Positions 8,316-16,782 of a stretch of DNA of 64,000 nt are shown here, piece by piece (within the stretch, counting starts at the first letter, position 1; each line of letters opens with the position of its first letter). Where the stretch lies: assembly GCF_008727795.1 (NCBI RefSeq), contig NZ_CP044222.1, positions 248,001 through 312,000 on the forward strand. The letters are read 5' to 3'. Source of the stretch: Nitrincola iocasae. GTDB lineage: Bacteria; Pseudomonadota; Gammaproteobacteria; Pseudomonadales; Balneatricaceae. Position numbers and translations under genes: made by a program. The notes beneath the pieces were generated by a model. The model did not search any database. It was not told where the DNA came from and worked only from the letters and a program-made list of their open reading frames with translations.

Positions 8316-8639
8316 ATGCGTAAAATTCGTCGCGACGATGAAGTCATCGTGATCGCAGGTAAAGATAAAGGCAAGCGTGGCAGAGTAATGCGCGTACTGT
8401 CTGACGACCGCCTGATCGTATCCGGTATCAACATGATCAAGAAGCATGTTAAGCCGAACCCGATGTTAGGTCAGCAGGGTGGCATATTAGAAAAGGAAGC
8501 GGCTCTGGCTGTTTCAAATGTCGCCATTTTTAATCCTGCTACCGGCAAAGGTGATCGTGTAGGCTTCAGAAAGCTTGAAGACGGCACCAAGGTACGCTTC
8601 TACAAGTCTAACGGCGAAATCGTCGTTGGCGATAAGTAA
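8316..8639 (+). CDS. rplX: 50S ribosomal protein L24
   Basis: L24 is one of the initiators of 50S assembly. The 107-residue product carries the KOW motif (DDEVIVIAGKDKGKRGRV, near residues 5-22) and the later segment GVRKLEDGTKVR-like (GFRKLEDGTKVRFYK). It is preceded by AAGGAAGG. The 98-nt gap from rplN contains the terminator-like hairpin. Confidence 0.96.
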   Translation: MRKIRRDDEVIVIAGKDKGKRGRVMRVLSDDRLIVSGINMIKKHVKPNPMLGQQGGILEKEAALAVSNVAIFNPATGKGDRVGFRKLEDGTKVRFYKSNGEIVVGDK

Positions 8640-8653
8640 GAGAGGTTGGTGCA

Positions 8654-9193
8654 ATGTCTAGATTAAAAGCGCTGTACGAAAGCGAACTGAAGCTAAAGCT
8701 GAAAGAAGAGCTGAATAGCCCGAATATCATGGCTGTTCCTCGCGTAAGTAAAATCACCCTGAACATGGGTGTGGGTGAAGCTCTCGGCGACAAAAAGCAG
8801 CTGGAAAACGCTGTGGCTGATATGATTGCAATTGCAGGTCAGAAGCCAGTTGTTACCAAGGCTCGTAAATCCATTGCGGGCTTTAAAGTCCGTGAAGGCT
8901 GGCCGATCGGTTGTAAAGTGACCCTGCGCGGTGAGCGTATGTGGGAATTTCTCGATCGTCTGGTTGACGTTTCTATCCCTCGTATCAGGGACTTCCGTGG
9001 TTTGAACCCGAAGTCATTTGATGGACGCGGAAACTACAGCATGGGTGTGAAAGAGCAGATTATTTTCCCAGAAATCGACTATGACAAGGTTGATAAGCTG
9101 CGTGGTCTGGATATCACGATCACTACTACAGCCCAGTCTAACGACGAAGGCCGTGCGCTGCTGGAAGCTCTGCAGTTCCCGTTCCGTAAATAA
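8654..9193 (+). CDS. rplE: 50S ribosomal protein L5
   Basis: L5 binds 5S rRNA and contacts P-site tRNA. The product has 179 residues and contains VPRVSKITLNMGVGEA, the typical KPVVTKARKSIAGFKVREG block, RIRDFRGLNPKSFDGRGNY and the C-terminal alpha/beta domain ending in LEALQFPFRK. The start is preceded by AGAGG. Confidence 0.97.
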   Translation: MSRLKALYESELKLKLKEELNSPNIMAVPRVSKITLNMGVGEALGDKKQLENAVADMIAIAGQKPVVTKARKSIAGFKVREGWPIGCKVTLRGERMWEFLDRLVDVSIPRIRDFRGLNPKSFDGRGNYSMGVKEQIIFPEIDYDKVDKLRGLDITITTTAQSNDEGRALLEALQFPFRK

Positions 9194-9207
9194 TTAGGGG
9201 TAGAACA

Positions 9208-9513
9208 ATGGCTAAAGTATCTATGAAAAACCGTGAAGCCAAGCGTGAAAAGCTGGCTGCGAAGTATGCAGTCAAGCGCGCTGAGCTGAAGGCACTCATT
9301 GTAAATCCTGCCAGCTCAGAAGATGAGCGGTGGGATGCGCAGGTAGCTTTGCAAAAGCTGCCACGTGATGCCAGTCCGGTTCGTCAACGCCGCCGCTGTC
9401 AGGTTACAGGTCGTCCACACGGTGTATACCGTAAGTTCGGTCTGTCACGTATCAAGTTGCGCGAAGCCGCTATGCGCGGTGACGTACCTGGTCTGAAAAA
9501 AGCAAGCTGGTAA
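9208..9513 (+). CDS. rpsN: 30S ribosomal protein S14 (zinc-independent form)
   Basis: S14 assembles late into the 30S head. At 101 residues with no CxxC pairs it is the long, zinc-independent form. It contains QKLPRDASPVRQRRRCQ and TGRPHGVYRKFGLSR, the family signature. It lies 14 nt after rplE. Confidence 0.97.
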   Translation: MAKVSMKNREAKREKLAAKYAVKRAELKALIVNPASSEDERWDAQVALQKLPRDASPVRQRRRCQVTGRPHGVYRKFGLSRIKLREAAMRGDVPGLKKASW

Positions 9514-9594
9514 GCTTGTCAATGGTAAGCCCAGTGGTCAGGGCAGAATTTTGTTTCTGCTACCGCACTGAGCTGCACAACTGAGGAAATAAGC

Positions 9595-9987
9595 ATGAGT
9601 ATGCAAGATACCCTCGCGGATATGTTTACCCGTATCCGTAACGGTAATATGGCTGAAAAGCCTGCAGTCACCATGCCTTCTTCAAAGCACAAAGTGGCTA
9701 TTGCCAAAGTGCTCAAAGAGGAAGGCTACATCACTGATTACAGTGTTGAGGGTGAAAGCAAGCCGGTCCTGACCATCGAACTGAAATACTTCGAAGGCAA
9801 GCCGGTAATTGAAGAGATTAAACGTGTAAGCAAACCAAGTTTGCGTATTTACCGTCATGTTGCAAAGCTGCCGAAAGTATCTGACGGTCTAGGTGTTGCA
9901 ATTATCTCTACCAGTAAAGGTGTCATGACCGATCGCGCTGCTCGTCAAGCCGGTATCGGTGGTGAAGTCATCTGTACGGTATTCTAA
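9595..9987 (+). CDS. rpsH: 30S ribosomal protein S8
   Basis: S8 is a central 30S assembly protein; in E. coli it represses the spc operon by binding near rplE. The product has 130 residues, begins MSMQDTLADMFTRIRNG and ends GGEVICTVF. The first ATG (9595) is kept because family members commonly begin MSMQD. An 81-nt gap separates it from rpsN. Confidence 0.97.
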   Translation: MSMQDTLADMFTRIRNGNMAEKPAVTMPSSKHKVAIAKVLKEEGYITDYSVEGESKPVLTIELKYFEGKPVIEEIKRVSKPSLRIYRHVAKLPKVSDGLGVAIISTSKGVMTDRAARQAGIGGEVICTVF

Positions 9988-9998
9988 GGGGAGTTCTG

Positions 9999-10532
9999 AT
10001 GTCACGTATAGCAAAGAATCCCGTTGTCGTACCTGCAGGTGTTGAGGTGAAAATCCAGGGGCAGCAAGTTGCTGTCAAAGGTAGCAACGGTCAGTTAAGT
10101 CTGGAAGTGCATCCTTCAGTGGGTGTTGAACTGAATGAAGGCAAAGTTGTATTTGTAGCCCGTGATGGCGGCAAACAGTCTATTGCACTATCCGGTACAA
10201 CGCGTGCTCTGGTCAATAACATGGTCACAGGTGTCAGCACTGGTTTTCAGAAAACCATGCAGCTGATCGGTGTCGGTTACCGTGCCGCCGTTAAAGGCGA
10301 CGTAGTAAACCTGACACTGGGTTTTTCACACCCGATCGATTACCAACTGCCTGCCGGCGTAAAGGCTGAAACTCCAAATAACACAACCATTATCCTGTCT
10401 GGTGCTGACAAGCAACAGGTTGGTCAGGTAGCTGCTGAAATACGCGCTTTCCGTCCGCCTGAACCTTATAAGGGTAAAGGGGTTCGTTATGTGGATGAGT
10501 ATGTACGCCGCAAAGAGGCTAAGAAGAAGTAA
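9999..10532 (+). CDS. rplF: 50S ribosomal protein L6
   Basis: L6 lies near the sarcin-ricin loop and the factor-binding site. The product has 177 residues, with MSRIAKNPVVVPAGVEV at the start and the C-terminal signature PPEPYKGKGVRYVDEYVRRKEAKKK split over residues 152-177. It follows rpsH by 11 nt behind AAGGGGAG. Confidence 0.97.
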   Translation: MSRIAKNPVVVPAGVEVKIQGQQVAVKGSNGQLSLEVHPSVGVELNEGKVVFVARDGGKQSIALSGTTRALVNNMVTGVSTGFQKTMQLIGVGYRAAVKGDVVNLTLGFSHPIDYQLPAGVKAETPNNTTIILSGADKQQVGQVAAEIRAFRPPEPYKGKGVRYVDEYVRRKEAKKK

Positions 10533-10541
10533 GGCTGGGTC

Positions 10542-10892
10542 ATGAACGAAAAAAATGTAGCTCGAATTCGTCGTGCGCGCCGCTCTCGCCTTAAAATGCG
10601 TGAACTGGGCGCAGTACGCTTGTGTGTTAATCGCACACCACGTCATATCTATGCGCAGATTATTTCCGCTGACGGCTCAACTGTTCTTGCCTCTGCATCA
10701 ACTGTTGAGAAGGACCTGCGTGCGGGTGTAACCGGTAATGTTGAAGCCGCCAAGAAAGTGGGTGCACTGATCGCAGATCGTGCCAAAGCAGCGGGTGTTT
10801 CGCAGGTAGCGTTTGATCGCTCCGGTTATAAATATCATGGCAGAGTCCAGGCTCTGGCTGATGCGGCCCGCGAAGGCGGACTGGAATTCTAA
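10542..10892 (+). CDS. rplR: 50S ribosomal protein L18
   Basis: L18 binds 5S rRNA together with L5. The product has 116 residues, an arginine-rich N-terminus (RIRRARRSRLK), LCVNRTPRHIYAQ, and the C-terminal DRSGYKYHGRVQALADAAREGGLEF typical of the family. Confidence 0.97.
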   Translation: MNEKNVARIRRARRSRLKMRELGAVRLCVNRTPRHIYAQIISADGSTVLASASTVEKDLRAGVTGNVEAAKKVGALIADRAKAAGVSQVAFDRSGYKYHGRVQALADAAREGGLEF

Positions 10893-10903
10893 AGGTTTCT
10901 AAT

Positions 10904-11407
10904 ATGGCAAATCACGAACAGAAAGACGGTGAACTCCAGGAGAGACTGGTCCAGGTAAACCGTGTAGCCAAAGTTGTGAAAGGTGGCCGTATCTTCGGTT
11001 TCACAGCACTAACAGTGGTCGGTGATGGCAATGGCCGCATCGGTTTCGGCCGCGGTAAGGCTCGCGAAGTGCCTGTTGCTATTCAAAAAGCAATGGAGCA
11101 AGCGCGTCGTAACATGGTCAGCGTGTCACTGAATGCACACACTCTGCAGTATCCCGTTAAAGCACAGCATGGTGCGTCCCGCGTATACATGCAGCCAGCA
11201 TCTGAAGGTACCGGTATCATTGCCGGTGGTGCGATGCGTGCCGTGCTGGAACTGGCTGGTGTACAGAACGTACTGGCTAAATGTTATGGTTCTACTAACC
11301 CGGTAAACGTGGTGCGTGCAACTGTCAAAGGGTTGTCTTCTATGAAGTCACCTGATGATGTTGCGGCAAAACGTGGTAAATCCGTTGAAGAGATCCTGGG
11401 GAACTAA
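10904..11407 (+). CDS. rpsE: 30S ribosomal protein S5
   Basis: S5 acts in translational fidelity and lines the mRNA entry. The product has 167 residues, with the double-stranded RNA-binding-like N-terminal domain (LVQVNRVAKVVKGGRIF) and the loop GDGNGRIGFGRGKAREVP. The C-terminal half contains GAMRAVLELAGVQNVLAK-like sequence. rpmD follows after 3 nt. Confidence 0.97.
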   Translation: MANHEQKDGELQERLVQVNRVAKVVKGGRIFGFTALTVVGDGNGRIGFGRGKAREVPVAIQKAMEQARRNMVSVSLNAHTLQYPVKAQHGASRVYMQPASEGTGIIAGGAMRAVLELAGVQNVLAKCYGSTNPVNVVRATVKGLSSMKSPDDVAAKRGKSVEEILGN

Positions 11408-11410
11408 ACG

Positions 11411-11593
11411 ATGGCTAATACTATTAAAGTTACCCTGACGCGCAGCACCATCGGCACTTTGCCGAAGCATAAGCTGTGTGTGAAGGGTCTCGGGCTGCGC
11501 CGTATAGGTCACGTTGTGGAAGTGGAAGACACTCCTGCAGTGCGCGGTATGATCAATAAAGTCAACTACATGGTTCATGTAGTTGGTGAATGA
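11411..11593 (+). CDS. rpmD: 50S ribosomal protein L30
   Basis: L30 is a small 50S protein. The product has 60 residues, with the signature TLTRSTIGTLPKHKLCV-like start and the core GLGLRRIGHVVEVEDTP. It begins 3 nt after rpsE and ends 13 nt before rplO. Confidence 0.96.
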   Translation: MANTIKVTLTRSTIGTLPKHKLCVKGLGLRRIGHVVEVEDTPAVRGMINKVNYMVHVVGE

Positions 11594-11606
11594 AAGGAGT
11601 GACCCA

Positions 11607-12041
11607 ATGCGTCTGAATACATTACGCCCGGGTGCTGGTTCCAAACAGGCTCCCAAGCGTGTTGGTCGTGGTATCGGCTCCGGTCTGGGTAAAACTTGTG
11701 GCCGTGGTCACAAGGGTCTTAAATCCCGCTCAGGCGGAAGCGTGAATCCAGGTTTTGAAGGTGGTCAGATGCCTATCCAGCGTCGTCTGCCAAAATTTGG
11801 TTTCACATCACGTAAGTCGCGTTATGTTGCCGAAATTCGTTTGAATGAAATCGGCAAAATCACCGCTGACGTGGTAGATCTCGAAGCGTTAAAAAATGCT
11901 GACATCATTCGCGATGAAATTAAAGTTGCGCGTGTAATCCTGTCAGGTGAAATCACAAAGCCTGTCACTGTTAAAGGTCTTAAAGTGACCAAAGGTGCTC
12001 AGGCGGCGATTGAAGCTGCTGGCGGTAAAGTCGAGGCGTAA
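11607..12041 (+). CDS. rplO: 50S ribosomal protein L15
   Basis: L15 is a late assembly protein of the 50S subunit. I chose the ATG at 11607 (MRLNTLRPGAGSKQAPKRVG), preceded by AAAGGAG, which gives the normal 144 residues. The frame is open upstream to 11583, but that would overlap rpmD and add non-homologous residues. GIGSGLGKTCGRGHKG and FEGGQMPIQRRLPK are family signatures. The stop abuts the secY start. Confidence 0.96.
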   Translation: MRLNTLRPGAGSKQAPKRVGRGIGSGLGKTCGRGHKGLKSRSGGSVNPGFEGGQMPIQRRLPKFGFTSRKSRYVAEIRLNEIGKITADVVDLEALKNADIIRDEIKVARVILSGEITKPVTVKGLKVTKGAQAAIEAAGGKVEA

Positions 12042-13364
12042 ATGGCTAAGCTAGGACAAACACCGGCAAGACAAAACGGACTGGGCGAGCTCTGGGCTCG
12101 CCTGCGTTTCGTTCTGATAGCGATCATTGTATACCGTATCGGTGCTCATATTCCGGTACCTGGTATTAACCCTGATCGGCTTGCTGCTCTGTTCGAACAA
12201 AATTCTGGAACCATTCTGAGTTTGTTCAACATGTTTTCAGGTGGTGCACTCGAGCGCATGAGTATTCTTGCGCTGGGTGTTATGCCGTATATTTCTGCAT
12301 CGATCATAATGCAGCTGATGACGGCAGTGAGTCCACAACTGGAGCAGCTGAAGAAGGAAGGAGAATCTGGGCGTCGTAAAATCAACCAGTACACGCGTTA
12401 CGGTACGGTTGTATTGGCGACGATCCAGGCATTTGGTATGTCCGTCGGCCTTGCGAGTCAAGGTGTGGCGTTTGCTACTGATGCCAGTTTCTACTTTGTC
12501 GCAGTCGTAACTTTTGTTTCGGGTGCGGTTTTCCTGATGTGGTTGGGCGAGCAGGTCACAGAACGTGGAATCGGTAATGGTATCTCCATTCTGATCTTTT
12601 CCGGTATTGTTGCAGGTCTTCCTGGTGCTATCGGGCAGTCTTTCGAGGCTGCACGCCAGGGTGATCTGAATATTCTGGCTCTGCTGTTGATCGCTGTTCT
12701 GGCTATGGCGACTGTGGCGTTTGTAGTGTTTATGGAACGCGGTCAACGCCGCATTACCATTAACTATGCAAAACGTCAGCAAGGTCGCCGTGTCTATGCA
12801 GCACAAAGTAGTCATCTGCCACTGAAAGTGAATATGGCTGGTGTTATACCGCCTATCTTTGCTTCCAGTATCCTGCTGTTCCCTGCTTCTATGGGGCAGT
12901 GGTTCGGTCAGAGTGAAGGCTTGGCTTGGCTGCAGGATATGGCCCTGGCTTTAGGTCCAGGTCAACCGCTGCACATTCTGCTGTTCGGCATTGCAATTGT
13001 GTTTTTCTGTTACTTCTATACGGCTCTTATGTTTAATCCGCGTGAAGTGGCAGATAACCTGAAAAAGTCTGGTGCATTCATCCCCGGAATCAGACCCGGT
13101 GAGCAATCTGCCCGTTATATCGACACTGTGCTGTCGCGGCTGACTCTGTTTGGCGCACTGTACATAACGGCTGTATCACTGATGCCGCAGTTTCTGGTTG
13201 TGGCGTGGAACATACCGTTCTACTTCGGTGGTACTTCAATGTTGATAGTCGTGGTGGTTGTGATGGATTTTATGGCGCAGGTGCAGTCGCATCTTATGTC
13301 CCATCAATATGAATCACTTATGAAAAAATCGAATCTTAAAGGTGGCGCAGGTTCACTGCGTTAA
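12042..13364 (+). CDS. secY: Protein translocase subunit SecY
   Basis: SecY is the channel of the general secretory translocon in the inner membrane. The 440-residue product has about ten hydrophobic segments. It contains YRIGAHIPVPGI near residue 31, the early plug-region segment SGGALERMSI, the cytoplasmic loop with RRITINYAKRQQGRR, and GIRPGEQSARYID near the C-terminal half. It follows rplO directly (TAAATG), the classical spc operon placement. Confidence 0.97.
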   Translation: MAKLGQTPARQNGLGELWARLRFVLIAIIVYRIGAHIPVPGINPDRLAALFEQNSGTILSLFNMFSGGALERMSILALGVMPYISASIIMQLMTAVSPQLEQLKKEGESGRRKINQYTRYGTVVLATIQAFGMSVGLASQGVAFATDASFYFVAVVTFVSGAVFLMWLGEQVTERGIGNGISILIFSGIVAGLPGAIGQSFEAARQGDLNILALLLIAVLAMATVAFVVFMERGQRRITINYAKRQQGRRVYAAQSSHLPLKVNMAGVIPPIFASSILLFPASMGQWFGQSEGLAWLQDMALALGPGQPLHILLFGIAIVFFCYFYTALMFNPREVADNLKKSGAFIPGIRPGEQSARYIDTVLSRLTLFGALYITAVSLMPQFLVVAWNIPFYFGGTSMLIVVVVVMDFMAQVQSHLMSHQYESLMKKSNLKGGAGSLR

Positions 13365-13382
13365 ACCTGTTAGAGGTGGATC

Positions 13383-13499
13383 ATGAAAGTACGCGCGTCT
13401 GTTAAAAAGATTTGCCGTAATTGCAAGATCGTACGTCGCAACGGTTCCGTGCGCGTGATCTGTAAAGTGGAACCCCGTCACAAACAGCGCCAGGGTTAA
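13383..13499 (+). CDS. rpmJ: 50S ribosomal protein L36
   Basis: A 38-codon gene runs from ATG 13383 to TAA 13499. The product begins MKVRASVKKICRNCKIV and ends EPRHKQRQG. Cys11, Cys14, Cys27 and His33 form the zinc-ribbon pattern (C-x2-C-x12-C-x5-H), so this is the zinc-binding form of L36. AGAGG lies before the start. It is the last gene of the spc operon, 18 nt after secY. Confidence 0.95.
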   Translation: MKVRASVKKICRNCKIVRRNGSVRVICKVEPRHKQRQG

Positions 13500-13530
13500 C
13501 CACAAAATAAAAGCCGTGGAGGCGTCCGAC

Positions 13531-13559
13531 TTGATTTATTTTTGATCAGGTTGTAGAAT
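13531..13559 (+). promoter_or_regulatory. Sigma-70 promoter before rpsM (alpha operon)
   Basis: TTGATT (13531-13536) and TAGAAT (13554-13559) are separated by exactly 17 nt in the 130-nt gap between rpmJ and rpsM. Transcription would start near 13566, leaving a leader of about 65 nt. An imperfect inverted repeat (CGTGGAGGCG at 13515-13524 and CGCCTTCCACG at 13564-13574) flanks the promoter. Confidence 0.72.
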
Positions 13560-13629
13560 TGCGCGCCTTCCACGAACGATGAATGATTTGTCTCTGCGTG
13601 TAGCAGAGCCTTAATATGGAGTAGATTGA

Positions 13630-13986
13630 ATGGCCCGTATAGCTGGCGTCAATATTCCTGACCATAAGCATGCGGTAATTTCTCTGACCTACATTTATGG
13701 GATTGGCCGCACTACTGCTCAGCAGATCTGTGCTGCAGTAGGCATTGTGCCAACGGTCAAGATCGGTGAGCTGTCTGAAGAGCAGCTCGATAATGTTCGT
13801 GGTGAAATTACTAAGTTGACTGTCGAAGGTGATCTTCGTCGTGAAGTCAACATGAACATCAAGCGTCTGATGGATCTTGGTTGTTACCGTGGTCTGCGTC
13901 ACCGTCGTAACCTACCGGTTCGTGGTCAACGCAGCAAAACGAATGCGCGTACTCGTAAAGGGCCGCGTAAGCCGATCCGTAAGTAA
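13630..13986 (+). CDS. rpsM: 30S ribosomal protein S13
   Basis: S13 sits in the 30S head and contacts tRNA and the 50S bridge. The product has 118 residues, begins MARIAGVNIPDHKHAVISLTYIYGIG split after residue 20, and ends with the basic tail GLRHRRNLPVRGQRSKTNART. It heads the alpha operon, preceded by ATGGAG. Confidence 0.97.
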   Translation: MARIAGVNIPDHKHAVISLTYIYGIGRTTAQQICAAVGIVPTVKIGELSEEQLDNVRGEITKLTVEGDLRREVNMNIKRLMDLGCYRGLRHRRNLPVRGQRSKTNARTRKGPRKPIRK

Positions 13987-14005
13987 GCGATAGGAATTCC
14001 CGAAT

Positions 14006-14395
14006 ATGGCTAAGCCAGGTAATCGCACACGTAAAAAGGTTAAAAAGCAGGTAGCGGATGGGCTAGCGCACATCCACGCCTCTTTTAACAACACAATTGT
14101 CACCATTACCGATCGTCAGGGAAATGCACTTTCCTGGGCGACTTCTGGTGGTTCTGGTTTCCGCGGCTCACGTAAGAGCACGCCTTTCGCAGCACAGGTT
14201 GCTGCAGAGCGTGCCGGTACGGCAGCCCTGGAGTACGGACTTAAAAACCTCGACGTGTTTGTAAAAGGACCGGGACCCGGTCGTGAGTCTGCAGTTCGTG
14301 CTTTGAACGGCTGCGGCTACAAAATTACAAATATCACTGATGTGACGCCTATCCCGCATAACGGATGTCGTCCACCGAAGAAACGTCGTGTTTAA
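14006..14395 (+). CDS. rpsK: 30S ribosomal protein S11
   Basis: S11 lies on the 30S platform near the mRNA exit. The product has 129 residues, contains HIHASFNNTIVTITDRQGNA and ends PIPHNGCRPPKKRRV, the family C-terminus. It is 19 nt after rpsM. Confidence 0.97.
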   Translation: MAKPGNRTRKKVKKQVADGLAHIHASFNNTIVTITDRQGNALSWATSGGSGFRGSRKSTPFAAQVAAERAGTAALEYGLKNLDVFVKGPGPGRESAVRALNGCGYKITNITDVTPIPHNGCRPPKKRRV

Positions 14396-14410
14396 TCAGG
14401 AGACGGTATA

Positions 14411-15031
14411 ATGGCTCGTTATCTTGGACCAACGTGCAAGCTGTCCCGTCGTGAGGGCACAGATCTCTTTTTGAAGAGTGGTGTTCGTGCGCTGGACAGT
14501 AAGTGCAAAGCAGAAGTTGTTCCCGGTGTGCATGGTGCACGCCGTGGTCGTCTCTCAGAGTATGGCCTGCAGCTTCGTGAAAAACAAAAAGTACGTCGTA
14601 CCTACGGTGTGCTGGAACGTCAGTTCCGTGGATATTACAAAGAAGCCGCTCGTCGTAAGGGCGCTACAGGCGAAATCCTGTTGCAGCTTCTGGAAGGGCG
14701 TCTGGACAATGTTGTATACCGCATGGGCTTCGGCTCTACACGTGCAGAAGCGCGTCAGGTGGTATCTCACCGTCAGATTACTGTGAATGGTCAGGTTGTT
14801 AATATCCCGTCATTCCAGGTTAGCGTTGGCGATAAAATTGCAGTACGTGAAAAATCCAAAGCCCAGTTGCGTATCAAACATGCACTGGATCTGGCTGGTC
14901 AGCGTGCTCCTGTTGAGTGGATTGAAGTCGACTCTGCGAAGATGGAAGGTGAGTTCAAAGCACTTCCAGAGCGCAGTGAACTGGCTCAGGACATCAACGA
15001 ACATTTGATCGTCGAGCTTTACTCGAAGTAA
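14411..15031 (+). CDS. rpsD: 30S ribosomal protein S4
   Basis: S4 initiates 30S assembly; in E. coli it also represses the alpha operon by binding a leader pseudoknot. The product has 206 residues, begins MARYLGPTCKLSRREGTDL, contains the S4 RNA-binding domain (RLDNVVYRMGFGSTRAEARQ near residues 97-116) and ends HLIVELYSK. It is preceded by AGGAG. Confidence 0.97.
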   Translation: MARYLGPTCKLSRREGTDLFLKSGVRALDSKCKAEVVPGVHGARRGRLSEYGLQLREKQKVRRTYGVLERQFRGYYKEAARRKGATGEILLQLLEGRLDNVVYRMGFGSTRAEARQVVSHRQITVNGQVVNIPSFQVSVGDKIAVREKSKAQLRIKHALDLAGQRAPVEWIEVDSAKMEGEFKALPERSELAQDINEHLIVELYSK

Positions 15032-15057
15032 TTCTTGAACTCTTGACTGGTGATACT

Positions 15058-16062
15058 ATGCAGCGTTCTGTAAACGAGTTTCTTAGTCCACGTCATATTG
15101 ACGTACAGGAAATCAGCAAAACTCGCGCCAAAGTGACTCTGGAGCCGCTTGAACGTGGCTTTGGACATACCCTTGGCAATGCGCTGCGCCGTATTTTGCT
15201 CTCTTCAATGCCTGGCTGTGCCGTTAGCGAAGTCGAAATTGACGGCGTGTTACACGAATACAGCAGCATTGAAGGTGTTCAGGAGGATGTCATTGAGATC
15301 CTCCTGAATCTAAAAGGGATTGCCTTCACGCTGCATAATGCAGACGAAGCAATTCTGACACTGAGCAAATCTGTAGCAGGCGTAGTAACGGCAGCTGATA
15401 TTCAGCTGACACAGGATGTTGAGATTGTTAATCCCGATCACGTGATTGCACATCTCAACGGTAATAACAGCCTGAATATTCAACTCAAGGTCACACGTGG
15501 TCGTGGATATGTTCCGGCTGACTCACGAATGCTTGATGAGGATGAAAATCGTACTATCGGGCGTCTGTTACTGGATGCCAGTTACAGCCCGGTATTACGC
15601 GTGTCCTATCAGGTGGAAAGTGCGCGTGTTGAACAGCGTACCGACCTTGATAAGCTGATAATTGATATTGAATCCAACGGGACTATCGACCCTGAAGAGT
15701 GTATTCGCCGTGCGGCTACCATTCTTCATGAGCAGTTGTCAGTCTTTGTGGATCTTAAAGATGCCAGCCAGCAGTCGCGTACAGAAACAGACGATCCTGA
15801 GATCGATCCGGTTCTGTTGCGTCCGGTTGATGATCTTGAACTGACAGTGCGCTCGGCAAACTGTCTTAAAGCAGAACAGATCTACTATATCGGTGACCTG
15901 ATCCAGCGCACCGAAGTTGAACTGTTGAAGACTCCTAACCTGGGTAAGAAGTCGCTGACGGAAATCAAGGATGTACTGGCCTCCAAAGGGCTGTCACTTG
16001 GTATGCGTCTAGAGAACTGGCCACCAGCCAGTCTCAAAAATGACGAAAAAGCGGCATCCTGA
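15058..16062 (+). CDS. rpoA: DNA-directed RNA polymerase subunit alpha
   Basis: The alpha subunit dimerises to assemble RNA polymerase, and its C-terminal domain binds UP elements and activators. The ATG at 15058 (MQRSVNEFLSPRHI) gives 334 residues; a TTG further upstream at 15043 is rejected because it would add residues unknown in the family. The N-terminal domain has LEPLERGFGHTLGNALRRIL near residue 31. The C-terminal domain starts near residue 250, with LELTVRSANCLKAEQI and the helix GKKSLTEIKDVLASKGLSLG. Confidence 0.97.
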   Translation: MQRSVNEFLSPRHIDVQEISKTRAKVTLEPLERGFGHTLGNALRRILLSSMPGCAVSEVEIDGVLHEYSSIEGVQEDVIEILLNLKGIAFTLHNADEAILTLSKSVAGVVTAADIQLTQDVEIVNPDHVIAHLNGNNSLNIQLKVTRGRGYVPADSRMLDEDENRTIGRLLLDASYSPVLRVSYQVESARVEQRTDLDKLIIDIESNGTIDPEECIRRAATILHEQLSVFVDLKDASQQSRTETDDPEIDPVLLRPVDDLELTVRSANCLKAEQIYYIGDLIQRTEVELLKTPNLGKKSLTEIKDVLASKGLSLGMRLENWPPASLKNDEKAAS

Positions 16063-16101
16063 GTTAGCCTTCTGACACTAAGTTGTTAAGGATTTTGAAA
16101 A

Positions 16102-16497
16102 ATGCGTCATCGTAAATCAGGTCGACACTTAAATCGTACAAGTGCTCACCGCAAAGCGATGTTCAAGAATATGGCTGTGTCTTTGTTCGAACATGAACTG
16201 ATCAAGACTACGTTGCCAAAAGCTAAAGAACTTCGCCGTGTGGCTGAGCCGCTTATTACATTGGCTAAAATTGACAGCGTGGCTAACCGTCGTCTGGCAT
16301 TTTCCCGTACGCGCAGTGATGCGGCTGTAGGTAAATTGTTTGGTGAGCTAGGCCCGCGTTATGCTAATCGTCCAGGTGGCTACATTCGTATTTTGAAATG
16401 TGGTTTCCGTAGTGGTGACAATGCGCCTATGGCTTATGTAGAGTTGGTTGATCGTCCCGCTTCTTCCGTAGCAGTTGAAGATAGCAGCGAAGATTAA
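16102..16497 (+). CDS. rplQ: 50S ribosomal protein L17
   Basis: L17 sits near the tunnel exit. The product has 131 residues: MRHRKSGRHLNRTSAHRKAM at the start, then ELIKTTLPKAKELRR and RPGGYIRILKCGFRSGDNAPM. A short acidic/serine tail closes it. It is the last gene of the alpha operon and is followed by a strong terminator. Confidence 0.97.
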   Translation: MRHRKSGRHLNRTSAHRKAMFKNMAVSLFEHELIKTTLPKAKELRRVAEPLITLAKIDSVANRRLAFSRTRSDAAVGKLFGELGPRYANRPGGYIRILKCGFRSGDNAPMAYVELVDRPASSVAVEDSSED

Positions 16498-16513
16498 TCC
16501 AGCTTTAAGCATT

Positions 16514-16541
16514 AAAAAACCCGGCATTAGCCGGGTTTTTT
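16514..16541 (+). terminator. Rho-independent terminator after rplQ
   Basis: AAAAAACCCGGC and GCCGGGTTTTTT pair perfectly around an ATTA loop, 16 nt after the rplQ stop. It ends the alpha operon. Confidence 0.94.
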
Positions 16542-16559
16542 GTTTGCAGAAGGCATTAT

Positions 16560-16696
16560 TCGCTCGCGGAGCGAGCTCCCACAGAGGGCAATATTGTAGG
16601 AGTCCGCTCTGCGGGCGATTTTGTAAGCACGAGCTCCCACAAGGAGGGCGATATTGTAGGCGTGAGCTGTAGGAGCCCGCTCTGCGGGCGATTCCT
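16560..16696 (+). repeat. REP-like palindromic repeat cluster
   Basis: Two near-identical units reading GTAGGAG(T/C)CCGCTCTGCGGGCGATT occur at about 16597-16620 and 16669-16692. Two opposite-facing units contain GAGCTCCCACA (about 16572-16582 and 16630-16640), the first preceded by the palindrome CGCTCGCGGAGCG. The alternating layout and the GTAGGAGC-stem-GGGCGAT form resemble Pseudomonas REP elements. The cluster lies between the convergent rplQ and the penicillin-binding protein gene, a usual REP location. Confidence 0.75.
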
Positions 16697-16782
16697 GTAC
16701 AGGATGTGCGTGCCAGAAAACAGCTCCTGCGTTTTCTGCATACACGCCGCGCCATCCATGGTGCTATAGTCGTGAGCGCTAG

